NCBI RefSeq assembly: GCF_008064665.1
Contig: NZ_VRZA01000003.1
Span: 62,001-126,000, forward strand
Direction: 5' to 3'
From: Parahaliea maris
GTDB taxonomy: Bacteria; Pseudomonadota; Gammaproteobacteria; Pseudomonadales; Halieaceae
DNA length: 64,000 nt
Below, piece after piece: positions 1 through 10,498 of this stretch. The stretch's first letter is position 1; each line of letters starts with the position of its first letter. The translations under genes were made by a program, and so were the position numbers. Below the pieces are notes generated by a model that was not told the DNA's origin, ran no database searches, and saw only the letters and a program-made list of their open reading frames with translations.

Positions 1-1
1 G

Positions 2-280
2 GAAGTGGAAATACTCGATCCTGAACTCGGCGAATACGACGAGGGCTGCCTGTCAGTGCCCGGCTTCTACGAAACGGTTAATCGCCCACGCCGGGTGCGG
101 GTAACGGCTCTGGATCGCAACGGTGAGTCCTTTACCCGCGAACTGGAAGGACTGCTGGCCATTTGCCTGCAACACGAGATCGACCACCTCGACGGTAAAC
201 TCTTTGTCGACTACATCTCTCCGCTGAAGCGCCAGCGCATTCGCAAGAAGCTGGAGAAAGACCAGCGCCGCCGGGCCTGA
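2..280 (+). CDS. def: Peptide deformylase, C-terminal part (gene starts before the window)
   Basis: Removes the N-terminal formyl group from nascent proteins in the cytoplasm. The visible 92 or so residues contain the two metal-site motifs of the family: EGCLSVPG, with the metal-ligand cysteine, and QHEIDHLDG, with the HExxH histidines and catalytic glutamate. The frame is open to the left edge, so the N-terminal half and true start lie outside; the GTG at 5 is internal. It ends 4 bp before fmt, which makes the formyl group that this enzyme removes. The def-fmt-rsmB order is a common gammaproteobacterial operon. Confidence 0.95.
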   Translation, partial: EVEILDPELGEYDEGCLSVPGFYETVNRPRRVRVTALDRNGESFTRELEGLLAICLQHEIDHLDGKLFVDYISPLKRQRIRKKLEKDQRRRA

Positions 281-284
281 ACCC

Positions 285-1250
285 GTGTCCAGTCGCCAGC
301 CCCTGCGCCTGATTTTCGCGGGCACCCCCGAATTTGCCGCTCTTCACCTCGATGCGCTGCTGGACAGCCCGCACGAGGTAGTGGCCGTCTACACCCAGCC
401 GGACCGTCCCGCCGGGCGCGGCAAGAAACTGCAGGCCAGTCCGGTCAAGCAGCGCGCGGAGCAGGCCGGCCTGCCGGTCCTGCAACCGGTAAGCCTGCGT
501 GATGCCGATGCCCAGCAGACCCTGGCAGAGCTCGACGCCGACGTCATGATCGTCGTCGCCTATGGTTTGATCCTGCCCCAGGCGGTGCTGGATGCGCCAC
601 GGCTTGGCTGCCTGAACGTGCACGCCTCGCTGCTGCCACGCTGGCGCGGTGCAGCGCCCATTCAGCGCGCCATCGAAGCGGGCGACCGCGAGACCGGGGT
701 GACCATCATGCAGATGGACGCCGGCCTGGATACCGGTGCCATGCTGGCCACTGCGCGCTGCACTATTAGCGACGAGACCACCGCCGCCAGCCTGCACGAC
801 GAACTGGCCGCACTGGGCGCACCCTGCCTGCTGCGGGTGCTGGGTGACCTGCCGGCCTACCAGGCCGGCGCCCAGGTTCAGGATGACAGTCTCGCCAATT
901 ACGCCAGCAAGATTCTCAAGCCCGAGGCACTGCTCGACTGGCAGCTCCCGGCCCACGTGCTGGATCGCAGAGTGCGCGCCTTCAACCCCTTCCCGGTCTG
1001 TTTCAGTGAAATCGGCGGTCAACGCTGCAAGATATGGCGTGCCCGGGCCAGGGGCAGCCACCACAACGCGGTGCCAGGTACCATCCTCCAGAGCGACCGG
1101 GAAGGCATCCGCGTCGCCTGTGGTGAGGGCAGCCTCTGCCTGCGGGTCCTGCAGCTTCCCGGAGGCAAGGCCCTGGAAGCAGAGTCCCTGCTCAATGCCC
1201 GGGGCGAGCTGTTCGCGCCGGGCGCCCGCTTCGGCAGCGCCGACCTCTGA
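285..1250 (+). CDS. fmt: Methionyl-tRNA formyltransferase
   Basis: Formylates initiator Met-tRNA using 10-formyl-tetrahydrofolate. The 321 aa length is normal for the family. The N-terminal Rossmann-like domain begins [18 protein letters not shown]. The catalytic loop [15 protein letters not shown] lies around residue 110, followed by the acceptor-binding C-terminal domain (about 205-310). The start is GTG at 285, right after def. The stop overlaps the rsmB start (TGATG), which indicates translational coupling. Confidence 0.96.
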   Translation: MSSRQPLRLIFAGTPEFAALHLDALLDSPHEVVAVYTQPDRPAGRGKKLQASPVKQRAEQAGLPVLQPVSLRDADAQQTLAELDADVMIVVAYGLILPQAVLDAPRLGCLNVHASLLPRWRGAAPIQRAIEAGDRETGVTIMQMDAGLDTGAMLATARCTISDETTAASLHDELAALGAPCLLRVLGDLPAYQAGAQVQDDSLANYASKILKPEALLDWQLPAHVLDRRVRAFNPFPVCFSEIGGQRCKIWRARARGSHHNAVPGTILQSDREGIRVACGEGSLCLRVLQLPGGKALEAESLLNARGELFAPGARFGSADL

Positions 1251-2542
1251 TGGCCGGGGACTGTCGAGCCGCTGCGGCGCGGGTGCTGGCCCGGGTCGCC
1301 TCCGGCCAGTCGCTGAATCAGGCGTTACCGGAACAGCTGCGCACGGTGGCGCCCCGCGACACCGCACTGCTGCGCGAACTCTGCTACGGCACCCTGCGAC
1401 TGTGGCCGCGACTCGAAGCGCTGGCCAAACAGTTGCTCGACAAGCCCCTGCGCGGCAAGGATCGGGACGTTTACGCCCTGATCCTGGTGGGGCTCTACCA
1501 GCTCGGCGAAACCCGGGTACCGGACCACGCCGCCGTGGCGAGTACGGTCGGGGCCACACGCTCCCTCGGTAAAGGCTGGGCTCGCGGCCTGGTCAACGCC
1601 CTGCTGCGCCGCTATTTGCGGGAGCGGGATGCGTTGGAGGCCGCGCTGCCCGCCGCCGCCATTGCCGCGCACCCGCCCTGGCTCATGAAGCGCCTGTTGC
1701 GGGAATTCGACCAGGCGGATGTCCTGATTGACGCCAACAACAGTCGCCCTCCGATGACCCTGCGAGTCAATCTCTCCCGCGTCGACCGCGACACTTACCT
1801 GGGGTCGTTGCAGGAGGCCGGGATCGGCGCCCGGCCGGGCGCCCTGGCCGACAGCGCGCTGTACCTGGAACAGCCGGTGGACGTCAGCCAGCTGCCGGGT
1901 TGGGAGGAGGGCCTGGTGAGCGTGCAGGACGAAGCGGCGCAGCTGGCGGCCGCCGTCCTGGCCCCCCGTTCAGGGGAGCGCATTCTCGATGCCTGTGCCG
2001 CCCCGGGTGGGAAGAGCTGCCACCTGCTAGAACGCGAGCCCGCGCTGGCTGAACTCGTGGCCATGGACATCGACGAGGAGCGCCTGTTGCGGGTGCGGGA
2101 AAACCTCGCGCGGTTGCAGCTCAAGGCAACAGTAATGGCCGGCGACGGCAGCCACCCTCCGGCCGAGCTGGCTGCCGCCAGCTTCGACGCCATTGTCGCC
2201 GATGCCCCCTGTTCAGCCTCCGGCGTGATCCGCCGCCACCCCGACGTCAAACTCCTCAGGCGTGCATCCGATATCACCCAGCTGGCCGATCAACAACTGG
2301 CCATCCTGCAGGGACTGTGGCCGCTGCTGAAACCCGGTGGGCGCCTGCTCTACGTCACCTGCTCGGTGCTCGCGGAAGAAAACAGCGCGGTGGTCGAACG
2401 CTTCCTGCAACTGCAGGTTGATGCTCGCGAAACCGATCTGGCGCTGTCGTGGGGGGCCGCCCGGGAGCACGGCCGGCAACTGATGCCCCGGGATGGCGGC
2501 CCCGACGGTCTCTACTTTGCCCTGCTCGAGAAGTGCATATAA
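1250..2542 (+). CDS. rsmB: 16S rRNA (cytosine-967-C5)-methyltransferase
   Basis: SAM-dependent methylation of C967 in 16S rRNA. It has an N-terminal NusB-like RNA-binding domain (about 1-140) and a C-terminal RsmB/Nop2 methyltransferase domain. Visible motifs are the SAM-binding DACAAPGGKS, then DAPCSASGVIRRHPDVK carrying one motif cysteine, and YVTCSVLAEEN carrying the second cysteine of the two-cysteine mechanism. The 430 aa length fits the family. The ATG overlaps the fmt stop by one base. Confidence 0.95.
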   Translation: MAGDCRAAAARVLARVASGQSLNQALPEQLRTVAPRDTALLRELCYGTLRLWPRLEALAKQLLDKPLRGKDRDVYALILVGLYQLGETRVPDHAAVASTVGATRSLGKGWARGLVNALLRRYLRERDALEAALPAAAIAAHPPWLMKRLLREFDQADVLIDANNSRPPMTLRVNLSRVDRDTYLGSLQEAGIGARPGALADSALYLEQPVDVSQLPGWEEGLVSVQDEAAQLAAAVLAPRSGERILDACAAPGGKSCHLLEREPALAELVAMDIDEERLLRVRENLARLQLKATVMAGDGSHPPAELAAASFDAIVADAPCSASGVIRRHPDVKLLRRASDITQLADQQLAILQGLWPLLKPGGRLLYVTCSVLAEENSAVVERFLQLQVDARETDLALSWGAAREHGRQLMPRDGGPDGLYFALLEKCI

Positions 2543-2633
2543 GCCCCCGCGCTATACAGTCCCGGCGCTTGTGCTTACAATCGCCGGGCAAGTGCATTAA
2601 GGTTCAGAATTCTTCCTACGGGGTCCCCGGGCC

Positions 2634-4010
2634 ATGAAGATCATTATTCTGGGCGCCGGCCAGGTAGGGGGAACACTGGCCGAACACCTGGCCAATGAGC
2701 AGAACGACATCACGGTCGTCGATACCGACGCCGAAAAGCTGCGCTCATTGCAGGACCGCCTCGATATCGGCACCGTGCTCGGCGGCGCCTCCCACCCCAG
2801 TACGCTGTTGCGGGCCGGCGCCGAAGACGCCGACATGCTGATCGCTGTCACCAACAGTGACGAGATCAACATGATGGCCTGCCAGGTGGCCCACAGTATT
2901 TTCAATACGCCCACCAAGATATCCCGCGTGCGCTCCCCCAATTACCTCGCCCACCAGGAGCAGCTGTTCAATCCCGCCAATGTGCCCGTGGACGTGATCA
3001 TCGGCCCGGAGCAACTGGTCACCAAGAACATTCGCCAGCTGATTGCCAACCCGGGCGCCCTGCAGGTGCTGGATTTCGCTGACGGTAAGGTCCAGCTGGT
3101 AGCAGTGCGGGCCTTTTACGGTGGACCCCTCGTGGGCCAGGAACTGCAGGAAATCCGCAAGCACATGCCGAAGGTGGATACCCGGGTGGCGGCCATCTTC
3201 CGTCAGGACCGACCCATTATCCCCGAGGGCAACACCGTCATCGAGGTGGATGACGAGGTGTTCTTCATTGCCGCCCGCAAGCACATCCGCGCGGTAATGT
3301 CGGAACTGCGCAAGGTCGACAAGCCCTACAAACGGGTGATGATTGCCGGCGGCGGCAATATCGGCGCCACCCTGGCCCAGAGCATCGACAGCCAGTACCA
3401 GGTCAAGGTGATCGAAAAATCCTACAACCGCTGTCGCATGTTATCGGAGCGACTCAAACACGCCATCGTGCTGTGCGGCAGCGCGGCTGAGCCGCAGTTA
3501 CTGACTGCTGAGAACATCGAGAACACCGACGTATTTTGCGCGCTCACCAATAACGACGAGTCCAACATCATGATGTCCATGCTGGCCAAACGCATGGGCG
3601 CCAAGAAAGTCATCACCCTGATCACCAACGCCGCCTATGCCGACTTGGTGGGAGACGAAATCGACATTGCCATTTCTCCGCAGCAGATCACCATCGGCAG
3701 CCTGCTGACCCATGTGCGCAAGGGTGATATCAGCAATGTGCACTCCCTGCGCCGGGGTGCGGCTGAGGCGATTGAACTTATTGCCCACGGCGACGCCTAC
3801 TCCTCCAAGGTGGTCGGGCGCCGGCTCGACGAAATCAACCTGCCGGAAGGGGTGACTATCGGCGCGGTGGTGCGGGGAGAGGAAGTATTGATCGCCCACG
3901 GTCACGTGGTGATCGAAACCGACGACCACGTCATTCTGTTCCTGGTGGATCGCAGCCGAATTTCCCAGGTGGAAAAGCTGTTCGCGGTCGGCTTCGGCTT
4001 CTTCTCCTGA
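2634..4010 (+). CDS. trkA: Trk potassium uptake system, NAD-binding regulatory subunit TrkA
   Basis: Peripheral cytoplasmic subunit that gates the TrkH potassium channel in response to nucleotides. The 458 aa show the usual duplicated architecture: an N-terminal RCK domain with the Rossmann glycine motif GAGQVG (residues 7-12), its RCK-C partner, a second Rossmann motif [12 protein letters not shown] near residue 240, and a final RCK-C domain. A 91-bp gap separates it from rsmB. The partner gene trkH begins 21 bp downstream, so the two are likely co-transcribed. Confidence 0.96.
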   Translation: MKIIILGAGQVGGTLAEHLANEQNDITVVDTDAEKLRSLQDRLDIGTVLGGASHPSTLLRAGAEDADMLIAVTNSDEINMMACQVAHSIFNTPTKISRVRSPNYLAHQEQLFNPANVPVDVIIGPEQLVTKNIRQLIANPGALQVLDFADGKVQLVAVRAFYGGPLVGQELQEIRKHMPKVDTRVAAIFRQDRPIIPEGNTVIEVDDEVFFIAARKHIRAVMSELRKVDKPYKRVMIAGGGNIGATLAQSIDSQYQVKVIEKSYNRCRMLSERLKHAIVLCGSAAEPQLLTAENIENTDVFCALTNNDESNIMMSMLAKRMGAKKVITLITNAAYADLVGDEIDIAISPQQITIGSLLTHVRKGDISNVHSLRRGAAEAIELIAHGDAYSSKVVGRRLDEINLPEGVTIGAVVRGEEVLIAHGHVVIETDDHVILFLVDRSRISQVEKLFAVGFGFFS

Positions 4011-4031
4011 CGCCCCGGGGCCTGGCAACGC

Positions 4032-5480
4032 ATGCATTTCGGCACCACACTCCGCGTCCTCGGAATACTCCTGATGCTGTTCAGCACCACCATGCTGGTA
4101 CCGCTGGTGGTGGGGCTCATTGCCGACGACCACACCGTGGAAGGATTCCTGGTGGCCCTGTCGATCACCTTTTTTTCCGGGCTGGGAATGTGGCTGCCGG
4201 CGCGCAATTCGCGCCACGAACTGCGCATTCGTGACGGCTTCCTGATTACCTCCCTGTTCTGGACCGTACTGGGCCTGTTCGGAGCGCTGCCCTTCGCTTT
4301 CGAGCAGGCCATCGACCTCACCCCCACCGAAGCCATTTTCGAATCCATTTCCGGGCTCACCACCACCGGTGCCACGGTGATCACCGGGCTGGATGACCTG
4401 CCGCGCTCGATACTCATCTACCGCCAGATGCTGCAGTGGCTGGGCGGTATCGGGATTATCGTGGTGGCGGTGGCGGTACTGCCCATGCTGGGTATCGGCG
4501 GCATGCAGCTGTACCGGGCGGAGATACCCGGGCCGACCAAGGATTCCAAGCTGACGCCGCGGATCACCGAGACCGCCAAGGCCCTGTTCACAGTGTATGT
4601 GGCCCTCACCTTCGTCTGCGCCGTGGCCTACTACCTGGCGGGCATGAGCGCTTTCGACGCTATCGGCCACGCCTTTTCCACTGTCGCCATCGGCGGCTTT
4701 TCCACCCATGACGCCAGCATGGCCTGGTTCGACAACAACACGATTCTGCTGATCTGCAGCCTGTTCATGTTCATCTCGGCGATGAATTTCGGCCTGCATT
4801 TCGTGGCCTGGCGGCGGCGCTCACTCAGCCAGTACGCCAGCGACTCGGAAACCAAATTCTTCTGCGGCATCCTGCTGGTATGTATCGCCATTACCTGCAG
4901 CCACCTGATTCTGGCGAAAAACATTGTCGCCGATGACGCGGTGGTGCACGGACTGTTCCAGGCGATTTCCATCACCACGACCACTGGTTTCGCCAGCGAG
5001 AACTTTGCTCTCTGGCCCACCTTCCTGCCGGTGATGCTGCTGATGTTTTCCTTTATGGGCGGCTGTGTGGGGTCCACCGGTGGGGGCATCAAGGCCATGC
5101 GCCTGATGCTGATCTACAAACAGGGTATCCGCGAACTGAAACAGCTGGTTCACCCCCAGGCGGTGATTCCACTCAAGATGGGCAAGCGCCGGGTCGAGGC
5201 GGCGGTGGTCAGCGCCGTGTGGAGTTTTTTCGCCGTCTACATGTTCGCCTTTATCACCATCATGCTGCTGTTGATGGCGACAGGGCTCGACTTCCTCACC
5301 GCATTTTCTGCTGTTGCCGCCTCCCTCAACAACCTGGGCCCGGGCCTCGGTGACGTGGCGGCCAATTACGCCGGCATCAACGAGGTGGCGAAGGGGCTGT
5401 TGTGCTTCGCCATGCTATTGGGCCGGCTTGAGGTCTTTACCCTGCTGGTGCTGTTCACCCCGATGTTCTGGCGGCTCTGA
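4032..5480 (+). CDS. trkH: Trk potassium uptake system membrane subunit
   Basis: Inner-membrane potassium-translocating subunit. The 482 aa contain many hydrophobic segments and the four pore-loop repeats typical of TrkH/KtrB: TTTGATVITG, FSTVAIGGFS, TTTTGFASEN and SLNNLGPGLG, each holding the selectivity-filter glycine. Starts at ATG 4032, directly behind trkA. It converges with djlA with a 14-bp gap. Confidence 0.95.
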   Translation: MHFGTTLRVLGILLMLFSTTMLVPLVVGLIADDHTVEGFLVALSITFFSGLGMWLPARNSRHELRIRDGFLITSLFWTVLGLFGALPFAFEQAIDLTPTEAIFESISGLTTTGATVITGLDDLPRSILIYRQMLQWLGGIGIIVVAVAVLPMLGIGGMQLYRAEIPGPTKDSKLTPRITETAKALFTVYVALTFVCAVAYYLAGMSAFDAIGHAFSTVAIGGFSTHDASMAWFDNNTILLICSLFMFISAMNFGLHFVAWRRRSLSQYASDSETKFFCGILLVCIAITCSHLILAKNIVADDAVVHGLFQAISITTTTGFASENFALWPTFLPVMLLMFSFMGGCVGSTGGGIKAMRLMLIYKQGIRELKQLVHPQAVIPLKMGKRRVEAAVVSAVWSFFAVYMFAFITIMLLLMATGLDFLTAFSAVAASLNNLGPGLGDVAANYAGINEVAKGLLCFAMLLGRLEVFTLLVLFTPMFWRL

Positions 5481-5494
5481 GTCGTACCCGCGAC

Positions 5495-6292
5495 CTAGCG
5501 GCCGCCCCGGTGCTTGCGCACCATTTCGTAGGCCGCCTGGATCTCCTGTGAGCGCTCGGTAGCCAGCTTTATCATGTGCTCCGGCACACCCTTGGCGATC
5601 AGCTTGTCGGGGTGATTTTCGCTCATCAACTTGCGGTAGGCGCGCTTGAGATCGCGATCATTCACATCGGCACTGACACCCAGGGCTGCGTAGGCATCCG
5701 CCAGGCTGGTATCCGGCCCGGCACCAGTGCCACCACCCGGGCCCTGGTGAAAACGCCCCTGGGCCTGGGCCATGCGCAGCAACTGGTCGAGTACTGCAGC
5801 GGGAAGCCCCATCAGGCGGCCAATCCGGTGCAGGGCATCGCGTTCGGTGCTGTCCAGCTGGCCGTCGGCATGGGCGAGGGAAATCAGGAACAGCAACAGG
5901 TTCTGCACCAGCTGGCGCTGGCTGCCGCAGATCTGCAGAAACTCTGAAACCACGGGCTCCAGCTGGAAGTCCGGGGCCGATCCGCGCTTGAACAGGCCAA
6001 TGGCTTCCCGACGCTGGTCTGCTGACAGGCCCATCTGGCGGATGATTGCCTCCGTGTGGGCCACTTCGGCTTCAGAGACGCGTCCATCGGCCTTGGCCAG
6101 AAACCCCTGTAACAGGAAACTGGTCTCGAAAAAGTTACGCTGGATACGGGCGAGGTTTTCCGGCGAGGCGAACAACTGTGCCCGGGCAAGGCCGCGATCA
6201 AAGTAGTGCCCGAGCAGCAGGCCAATCACCAGGCCGATCGGTCCGCCCAACAACAGGCCGAGCAGGCCGGCGACAATTTTGCCGTAGAACAT
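5495..6292 (-). CDS. djlA: DnaJ-like membrane co-chaperone
   Basis: DjlA-type activator of DnaK anchored in the inner membrane. The chosen start is the ATG at 6292, giving 265 aa, because the protein then begins with a glycine-rich hydrophobic helix (about residues 5-27, LLGLLLGGPIGLVIGLLLG) as in DjlA; longer frames add unlikely sequence. A TerB-like central domain (about 50-150) is followed by a C-terminal J domain (about 200-262) with the HPD tripeptide in SENHPDKLI. The lpxL-type gene ends 54 bp upstream on the same strand. Confidence 0.9.
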   Translation of the reverse strand: MFYGKIVAGLLGLLLGGPIGLVIGLLLGHYFDRGLARAQLFASPENLARIQRNFFETSFLLQGFLAKADGRVSEAEVAHTEAIIRQMGLSADQRREAIGLFKRGSAPDFQLEPVVSEFLQICGSQRQLVQNLLLFLISLAHADGQLDSTERDALHRIGRLMGLPAAVLDQLLRMAQAQGRFHQGPGGGTGAGPDTSLADAYAALGVSADVNDRDLKRAYRKLMSENHPDKLIAKGVPEHMIKLATERSQEIQAAYEMVRKHRGGR

Positions 6293-6345
6293 GGTGCTCC
6301 TTAAATCAGGTAAAGACGGGCGGTGCCGCGGCACCGCTTCGTGGT

Positions 6346-7239
6346 TCAAAGCCCGGCATAGACTCCCGGACCCTGGCGGGGGCGCACACGGAAGCGCTTG
6401 TACTCCCACTGGTACTGGGCGGGACAATCGCTTAGACAGGCCTCCACGCCACGGTTCAATGTCATCAGCGACGTTCGGTCATCGTCGGAGTAAATGAGCT
6501 CATCAGCGGGGAAATAACCCACTTTGAACCCCCCGGGCACCCGTTTGGCATAGCCGAACAGGGCCAGGGCGCCGGTACGCCGGATCATGTTGCTGGCCAG
6601 GGTACCGGTGAAGCAGGGAATCCCCATAAATTCCACGTTCATGCCGGAGCCGGGGTCCGACGGACACTGGTCTGGCAGGATGCCGGAAATATCCCCGCCA
6701 CGGACACTGCGCAGCAATTTCGCCAGGCCCCGGGTATCAGTCGGCACCACGGTTGCCCCGTTGCGCTGGCGCGCGCCGCGTATCATCGGTCCCAGGTCCG
6801 CCAGCCTGGGCGGCTCGTAGAGCGACACCGTGGAACCCAGGGTCGCCAGGTGCAGGCCCAGGACTTCCCAGTTGCCTAGGTGGGGAGCCAGCACAATGAT
6901 GCCGCGCCCCTCGGCCTGAGCCTGCGTCACCAGGTCCGCTCCCTCCACCTCCAGGATAAGGCTGCGGACATGCTCCCAACTGCGCAACCAGACCTGTCCC
7001 ATCTCCGCCATCAACTCGGCGGTGGCCGCAATGCTGCTCCGGGACAGGGCGCGCTGCTCTCGCGCTGTCAGGTGGGGAAACGCCAGGGCAATATTGCGCT
7101 CGGTCACCCGGCGGCTGCGAGCGTTAAAGGGCCAGTACAGACGGGCCAGGCCGCGACCCAACACCCGCACCAGCCCGAGGGGGAGCAGGGCGCAGATCTT
7201 GAGCAATAGTATGACGGCCAGGGCCTTGGCGCGGTCCAT
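6346..7239 (-). CDS. Lipid A biosynthesis (late) acyltransferase, HtrB/LpxL family
   Basis: Transfers a secondary acyl chain from acyl-ACP to the lipid A precursor at the inner membrane. The 297 aa contain an N-terminal hydrophobic anchor (about 8-30), the catalytic HX4E motif in APHLGNWEVLG, and the substrate-binding segment around LPDQCPSDPGSG. A homologous gene lies beside glyQ in Pseudomonas. The family has paralogues with different acyl specificity (LpxL, LpxM, HtrB2), so no precise symbol is assigned. It is divergent from glyQ across 95 bp. Confidence 0.88.
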   Translation of the reverse strand: MDRAKALAVILLLKICALLPLGLVRVLGRGLARLYWPFNARSRRVTERNIALAFPHLTAREQRALSRSSIAATAELMAEMGQVWLRSWEHVRSLILEVEGADLVTQAQAEGRGIIVLAPHLGNWEVLGLHLATLGSTVSLYEPPRLADLGPMIRGARQRNGATVVPTDTRGLAKLLRSVRGGDISGILPDQCPSDPGSGMNVEFMGIPCFTGTLASNMIRRTGALALFGYAKRVPGGFKVGYFPADELIYSDDDRTSLMTLNRGVEACLSDCPAQYQWEYKRFRVRPRQGPGVYAGL

Positions 7240-7293
7240 GCGGGGAGTCCGGATAGTGGGCGAAAGCGCGTATTATGCAGCGGAACTTGCCTG

Positions 7294-7299
7294 TATAAT
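7294..7299 (+). promoter_or_regulatory. Probable -10 box for glyQS
   Basis: A perfect TATAAT lies 35 bp upstream of the glyQ start in the short divergent gap. No good -35 hexamer is visible at 16-18 bp, so the assignment rests on the -10 alone. Confidence 0.4.
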
Positions 7300-7334
7300 A
7301 CCCGGCTTTTTGCAATCCCCTCACAGGTGGACCC

Positions 7335-8291
7335 GTGTCCCAGGACAAAGCGAAAACCCTCACATTTCAGGAACTTATCCTCCGTCTCCAGCAGTATTGG
7401 GCTGCCCAGGGCTGTGTCGTCCTGCAGCCGCTGGACATGGAGGTAGGCGCCGGAACCTTCCACCCGGCAACTTTTCTCAAGGCCGTAGGCCCGGAAAACT
7501 GGAACGCGGCCTACGTACAGCCCAGCCGCCGCCCCACCGATGGCCGCTACGGCGAAAACCCCAATCGCCTGCAGCATTACTACCAGTTCCAGGTCGTGAT
7601 GAAGCCCTCGCCCGCCGAGTTCCAGCAGCTCTACCTGGACTCACTGAAGGCCCTGGGTATCGACAGCGCCATCCACGACATACGCTTTGTCGAAGACAAC
7701 TGGGAATCCCCCACCCTGGGTGCCTGGGGCCTGGGCTGGGAGGTCTGGCTGAACGGGATGGAAGTGACCCAGTTCACCTACTTCCAGCAGGCAGGCGGCC
7801 TGGAGTGCTACCCGGTGACCGGCGAGATCACCTACGGCATCGAGCGCATCGCCATGTACCTGCAGGGCGTCGACAGTATCTACGACCTGGTGTGGGCCGA
7901 GGGCCCGGCGGGCACGGTGACCTATGGCGACGTGTTCCACCAGAACGAGGTGGAGATGTCGCGCTACAACTTCGAGGAGGCGGACACGGACTTCCTGTTC
8001 ACCCAATTCGATCACTGCGAGGCGGAGGCCCTGCGCCTGGCTGAAAAAGGCCTGCCCCTGCCCGCCTATGAAATGGTCATGAAGGCGTCCCACACCTTCA
8101 ACCTGCTGGACGCCCGCCACGCCATTTCAGTGACCGAGCGGCAACGCTTCATCCTGCGGGTGCGCACCCTGGCCCGGGCCGTGGCCCAGGGTTACCTGCA
8201 GGCCCGGGCGACTCTCGGCTTCCCCCTGGCGGAGCCTGCCCTGGCCAAAGAAGTACTGGACAAACTGGACGCGGAGGCCGCCAAGGCATGA
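7335..8291 (+). CDS. glyQ: Glycyl-tRNA synthetase alpha subunit
   Basis: Catalytic subunit of the tetrameric class II GlyRS, which charges tRNA-Gly. The 318 aa show the family signatures [17 protein letters not shown] at the N terminus, [13 protein letters not shown], and the motif-2-like region [20 protein letters not shown]. The start is GTG 7335. The stop overlaps the glyS start by 4 bp (ATGA), typical of the coupled glyQS pair. Confidence 0.97.
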   Translation: MSQDKAKTLTFQELILRLQQYWAAQGCVVLQPLDMEVGAGTFHPATFLKAVGPENWNAAYVQPSRRPTDGRYGENPNRLQHYYQFQVVMKPSPAEFQQLYLDSLKALGIDSAIHDIRFVEDNWESPTLGAWGLGWEVWLNGMEVTQFTYFQQAGGLECYPVTGEITYGIERIAMYLQGVDSIYDLVWAEGPAGTVTYGDVFHQNEVEMSRYNFEEADTDFLFTQFDHCEAEALRLAEKGLPLPAYEMVMKASHTFNLLDARHAISVTERQRFILRVRTLARAVAQGYLQARATLGFPLAEPALAKEVLDKLDAEAAKA

Positions 8292-10366
8292 GCACCGAAA
8301 CCCTATTGGTAGAACTGGGTACCGAGGAGCTGCCCCCGAAGGACCTTAAAACCCTGGGGCTGGCCTTCCGCGATGGCATCGTTGCCGGTCTCGCCCAGCG
8401 CGAACTCGCCCACGGCGAGGTGCAGTGGTTCGCCAGCCCACGCCGGCTCGCAGTGCTGATCGACGCCGTGAGCCTGCAGGGCGCCGACAAGACCGTGGAG
8501 GCCCTCGGCCCGCCGGCGGACCGCGCCCGCGATGAGCAGGGCACCTGGACCCCGGCCGCTGCCGGCTTCGCCAAAAAGCAGGGCGTCGAACCCGAGGAAC
8601 TGGAAACCCTCGACACCCCCAAGGGCCCGCGCCTGGGCCTGCGCCGGGTAGAAGCCGGCGCGCGCACGGCCGACTGCTTCAACGACATCATCAACGACAG
8701 CGTGCGCAACCTGCCCATCGCCAAGCGCATGCGCTGGGGTGCCAGCCGAGTGGAATTCGTGCGCCCGGTGCACTGGGTCGTTGCCATGCTCGGTGAGCAA
8801 ATCAATCACGGCGAAGTACTCGGCCTGGCCACCGGCAACACGACCCGCGGCCACCGCTTCCACAGCAGCGGCGACATCGTGCTGGAGCGGCCGGAGGATT
8901 ACCCCCAGGCGCTGGCGGACGCCCGCGTGGTGGCGGATTTCGCCCAGCGCCGGGAGATGATCCGCGAACAGGTCATGGTAGAGGCCAGCGGTCTGAAGGC
9001 CACGGCAGTCATCGATGAGGATCTGCTGGACGAGGTCACCGGACTGGTGGAGTGGCCGGTCGCCCTGACCGGTAGCTTCGAGGAGCGCTTCCTGGCGGTA
9101 CCGGCAGAAGCGCTGGTGTCCTCCATGAAAGAACACCAGAAATACTTCCACCTGGTGGATGAGGCGGGCGCGCTGCTGCCCAACTTCATCACCATCAGCA
9201 ACATCGAGAGCGAAGACCCGGTTCAGGTGATCGATGGCAACGAGCGCGTTATTCGCCCGCGCCTGTCGGATGCCGCCTTCTTCTTCGAAACAGACAAGAA
9301 GACCCCGCTGGCGGATCGCCTGCCCCAGCTGGAAAAAATCGTATTCCAGCAGCAACTGGGCACCCTGGCCGAGAAAAGCCGGCGCCTCGAGTCCCTCGCC
9401 GGCGCCTTGGCCGGGCTGACCGGTTCCGACCCCGCCCTGGCGGCCCGGGCTGCCCTGCTGGCGAAAACCGACCTGGTCACCGAGATGGTGCTGGAATTCC
9501 CTGACATGCAGGGTATCGCCGGCGCCTACTACGCCGCTCACGACGGCGAACACGCCGACGTCGCCGTGGCCCAGGCCCAACAGTACTGGCCGCGCTTTGC
9601 CGGCGACCAGCTGCCGGAAAACCTCACTGCCGCAGCCCTCGGCCTGGCCGACCGGCTCGACACCCTGGTGGGCATTTTCGGCATCGGCCAGCCCCCCACC
9701 GGTTCCAAGGACCCCTTCGCCCTGCGCCGCGCCTCCCTGGCGGTGCTGCGTATCATGGTAGAGAAGGAACTCGACCTCGACCTGCGGGACTGCCTGCAAC
9801 TGGCGGTCGACCAGTACCCCGCTGGCCTGCTGGCGGAGGGTACCGCCGAGCAGGTGCTGGCCTACATGCTGGAGCGCTTCCGCGCCTGGTACGAGGAGGA
9901 GGGCATAGCGGTGGAGGTGTTCCGCGCCGTGAGTGCCACCGACCCCAGCCGCCCACTGGATATCCAGCGGCGGGTCCACGCTGTACACGCCTTCACCCAG
10001 CTGCCCGAAGCCGCCGCCCTGGCCGCGGCCAACAAGCGGGTTGCGAATATCCTCGGCAAACTCGACGCCCACCACCAGTTTGGTGAAGTAAGCGCCAACT
10101 CAATGGTTGAGCCACAGGAAAAGGCACTTGCGGAAGCACTCGACCGGGTGGGCGGCGAAAGTGCTGCACAACTCGAACAGGGCGCCTACGCCCAGGCCCT
10201 GGCGGCACTGGCGGCACTGCGGGAGCCGGTGGATGCCTTTTTCGACGGCGTCATGGTCAACGCCGAAGACGAGACACTGCGCAACAATCGCCTCAACCTG
10301 CTGCAGGCCCTGCGCCAGCGATTCCTGCAGGTGGCCGATATTTCCCAGCTGGCCGTGGGCAAGTAG
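8288..10366 (+). CDS. glyS: Glycyl-tRNA synthetase beta subunit
   Basis: Large beta subunit, needed for tRNA binding and assembly with GlyQ. The 692 aa length is usual for the family. The protein opens with [16 protein letters not shown] and contains the HD-like segment [19 protein letters not shown] and a C-terminal DALR-type anticodon-binding region ending [20 protein letters not shown]. Start ATG 8288 overlaps the glyQ stop. Confidence 0.97.
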   Translation: MSTETLLVELGTEELPPKDLKTLGLAFRDGIVAGLAQRELAHGEVQWFASPRRLAVLIDAVSLQGADKTVEALGPPADRARDEQGTWTPAAAGFAKKQGVEPEELETLDTPKGPRLGLRRVEAGARTADCFNDIINDSVRNLPIAKRMRWGASRVEFVRPVHWVVAMLGEQINHGEVLGLATGNTTRGHRFHSSGDIVLERPEDYPQALADARVVADFAQRREMIREQVMVEASGLKATAVIDEDLLDEVTGLVEWPVALTGSFEERFLAVPAEALVSSMKEHQKYFHLVDEAGALLPNFITISNIESEDPVQVIDGNERVIRPRLSDAAFFFETDKKTPLADRLPQLEKIVFQQQLGTLAEKSRRLESLAGALAGLTGSDPALAARAALLAKTDLVTEMVLEFPDMQGIAGAYYAAHDGEHADVAVAQAQQYWPRFAGDQLPENLTAAALGLADRLDTLVGIFGIGQPPTGSKDPFALRRASLAVLRIMVEKELDLDLRDCLQLAVDQYPAGLLAEGTAEQVLAYMLERFRAWYEEEGIAVEVFRAVSATDPSRPLDIQRRVHAVHAFTQLPEAAALAAANKRVANILGKLDAHHQFGEVSANSMVEPQEKALAEALDRVGGESAAQLEQGAYAQALAALAALREPVDAFFDGVMVNAEDETLRNNRLNLLQALRQRFLQVADISQLAVGK

Positions 10367-10385
10367 GGAAAACCGGGACAGCAGC

Positions 10386-10404
10386 CCCACCCGGACCGGG
10401 TGGG
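10386..10404. repeat. GC-rich hairpin after glyS
   Basis: CCCACCCGG, a single A, then CCGGGTGGG form a perfect 9-bp inverted repeat 19 bp after the glyS stop. No T-tract follows, so it is not a classical intrinsic terminator. It may stabilise the 3' end of the message or act as a weak pause site. Confidence 0.5.
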
Positions 10405-10498
10405 CGCATCCTGGTCGCCTGGGCGACAGGTGTCCGCCGGTTCGCACGGCAACCGGGAGGTTGTTGCAGTAAACTGGTCGCCAAAACCGGGGGCCGTC

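Noticed and set aside
132-1559. 475-aa minus-strand open frame over def, fmt and rsmB
   Set aside because: Crosses three genuine genes in antisense; low-complexity Arg/Ala/Gly product.
8303-10075. 590-aa minus-strand open frame over glyS
   Set aside because: Composition artefact opposite a GC-rich conserved gene; no start context or motifs.
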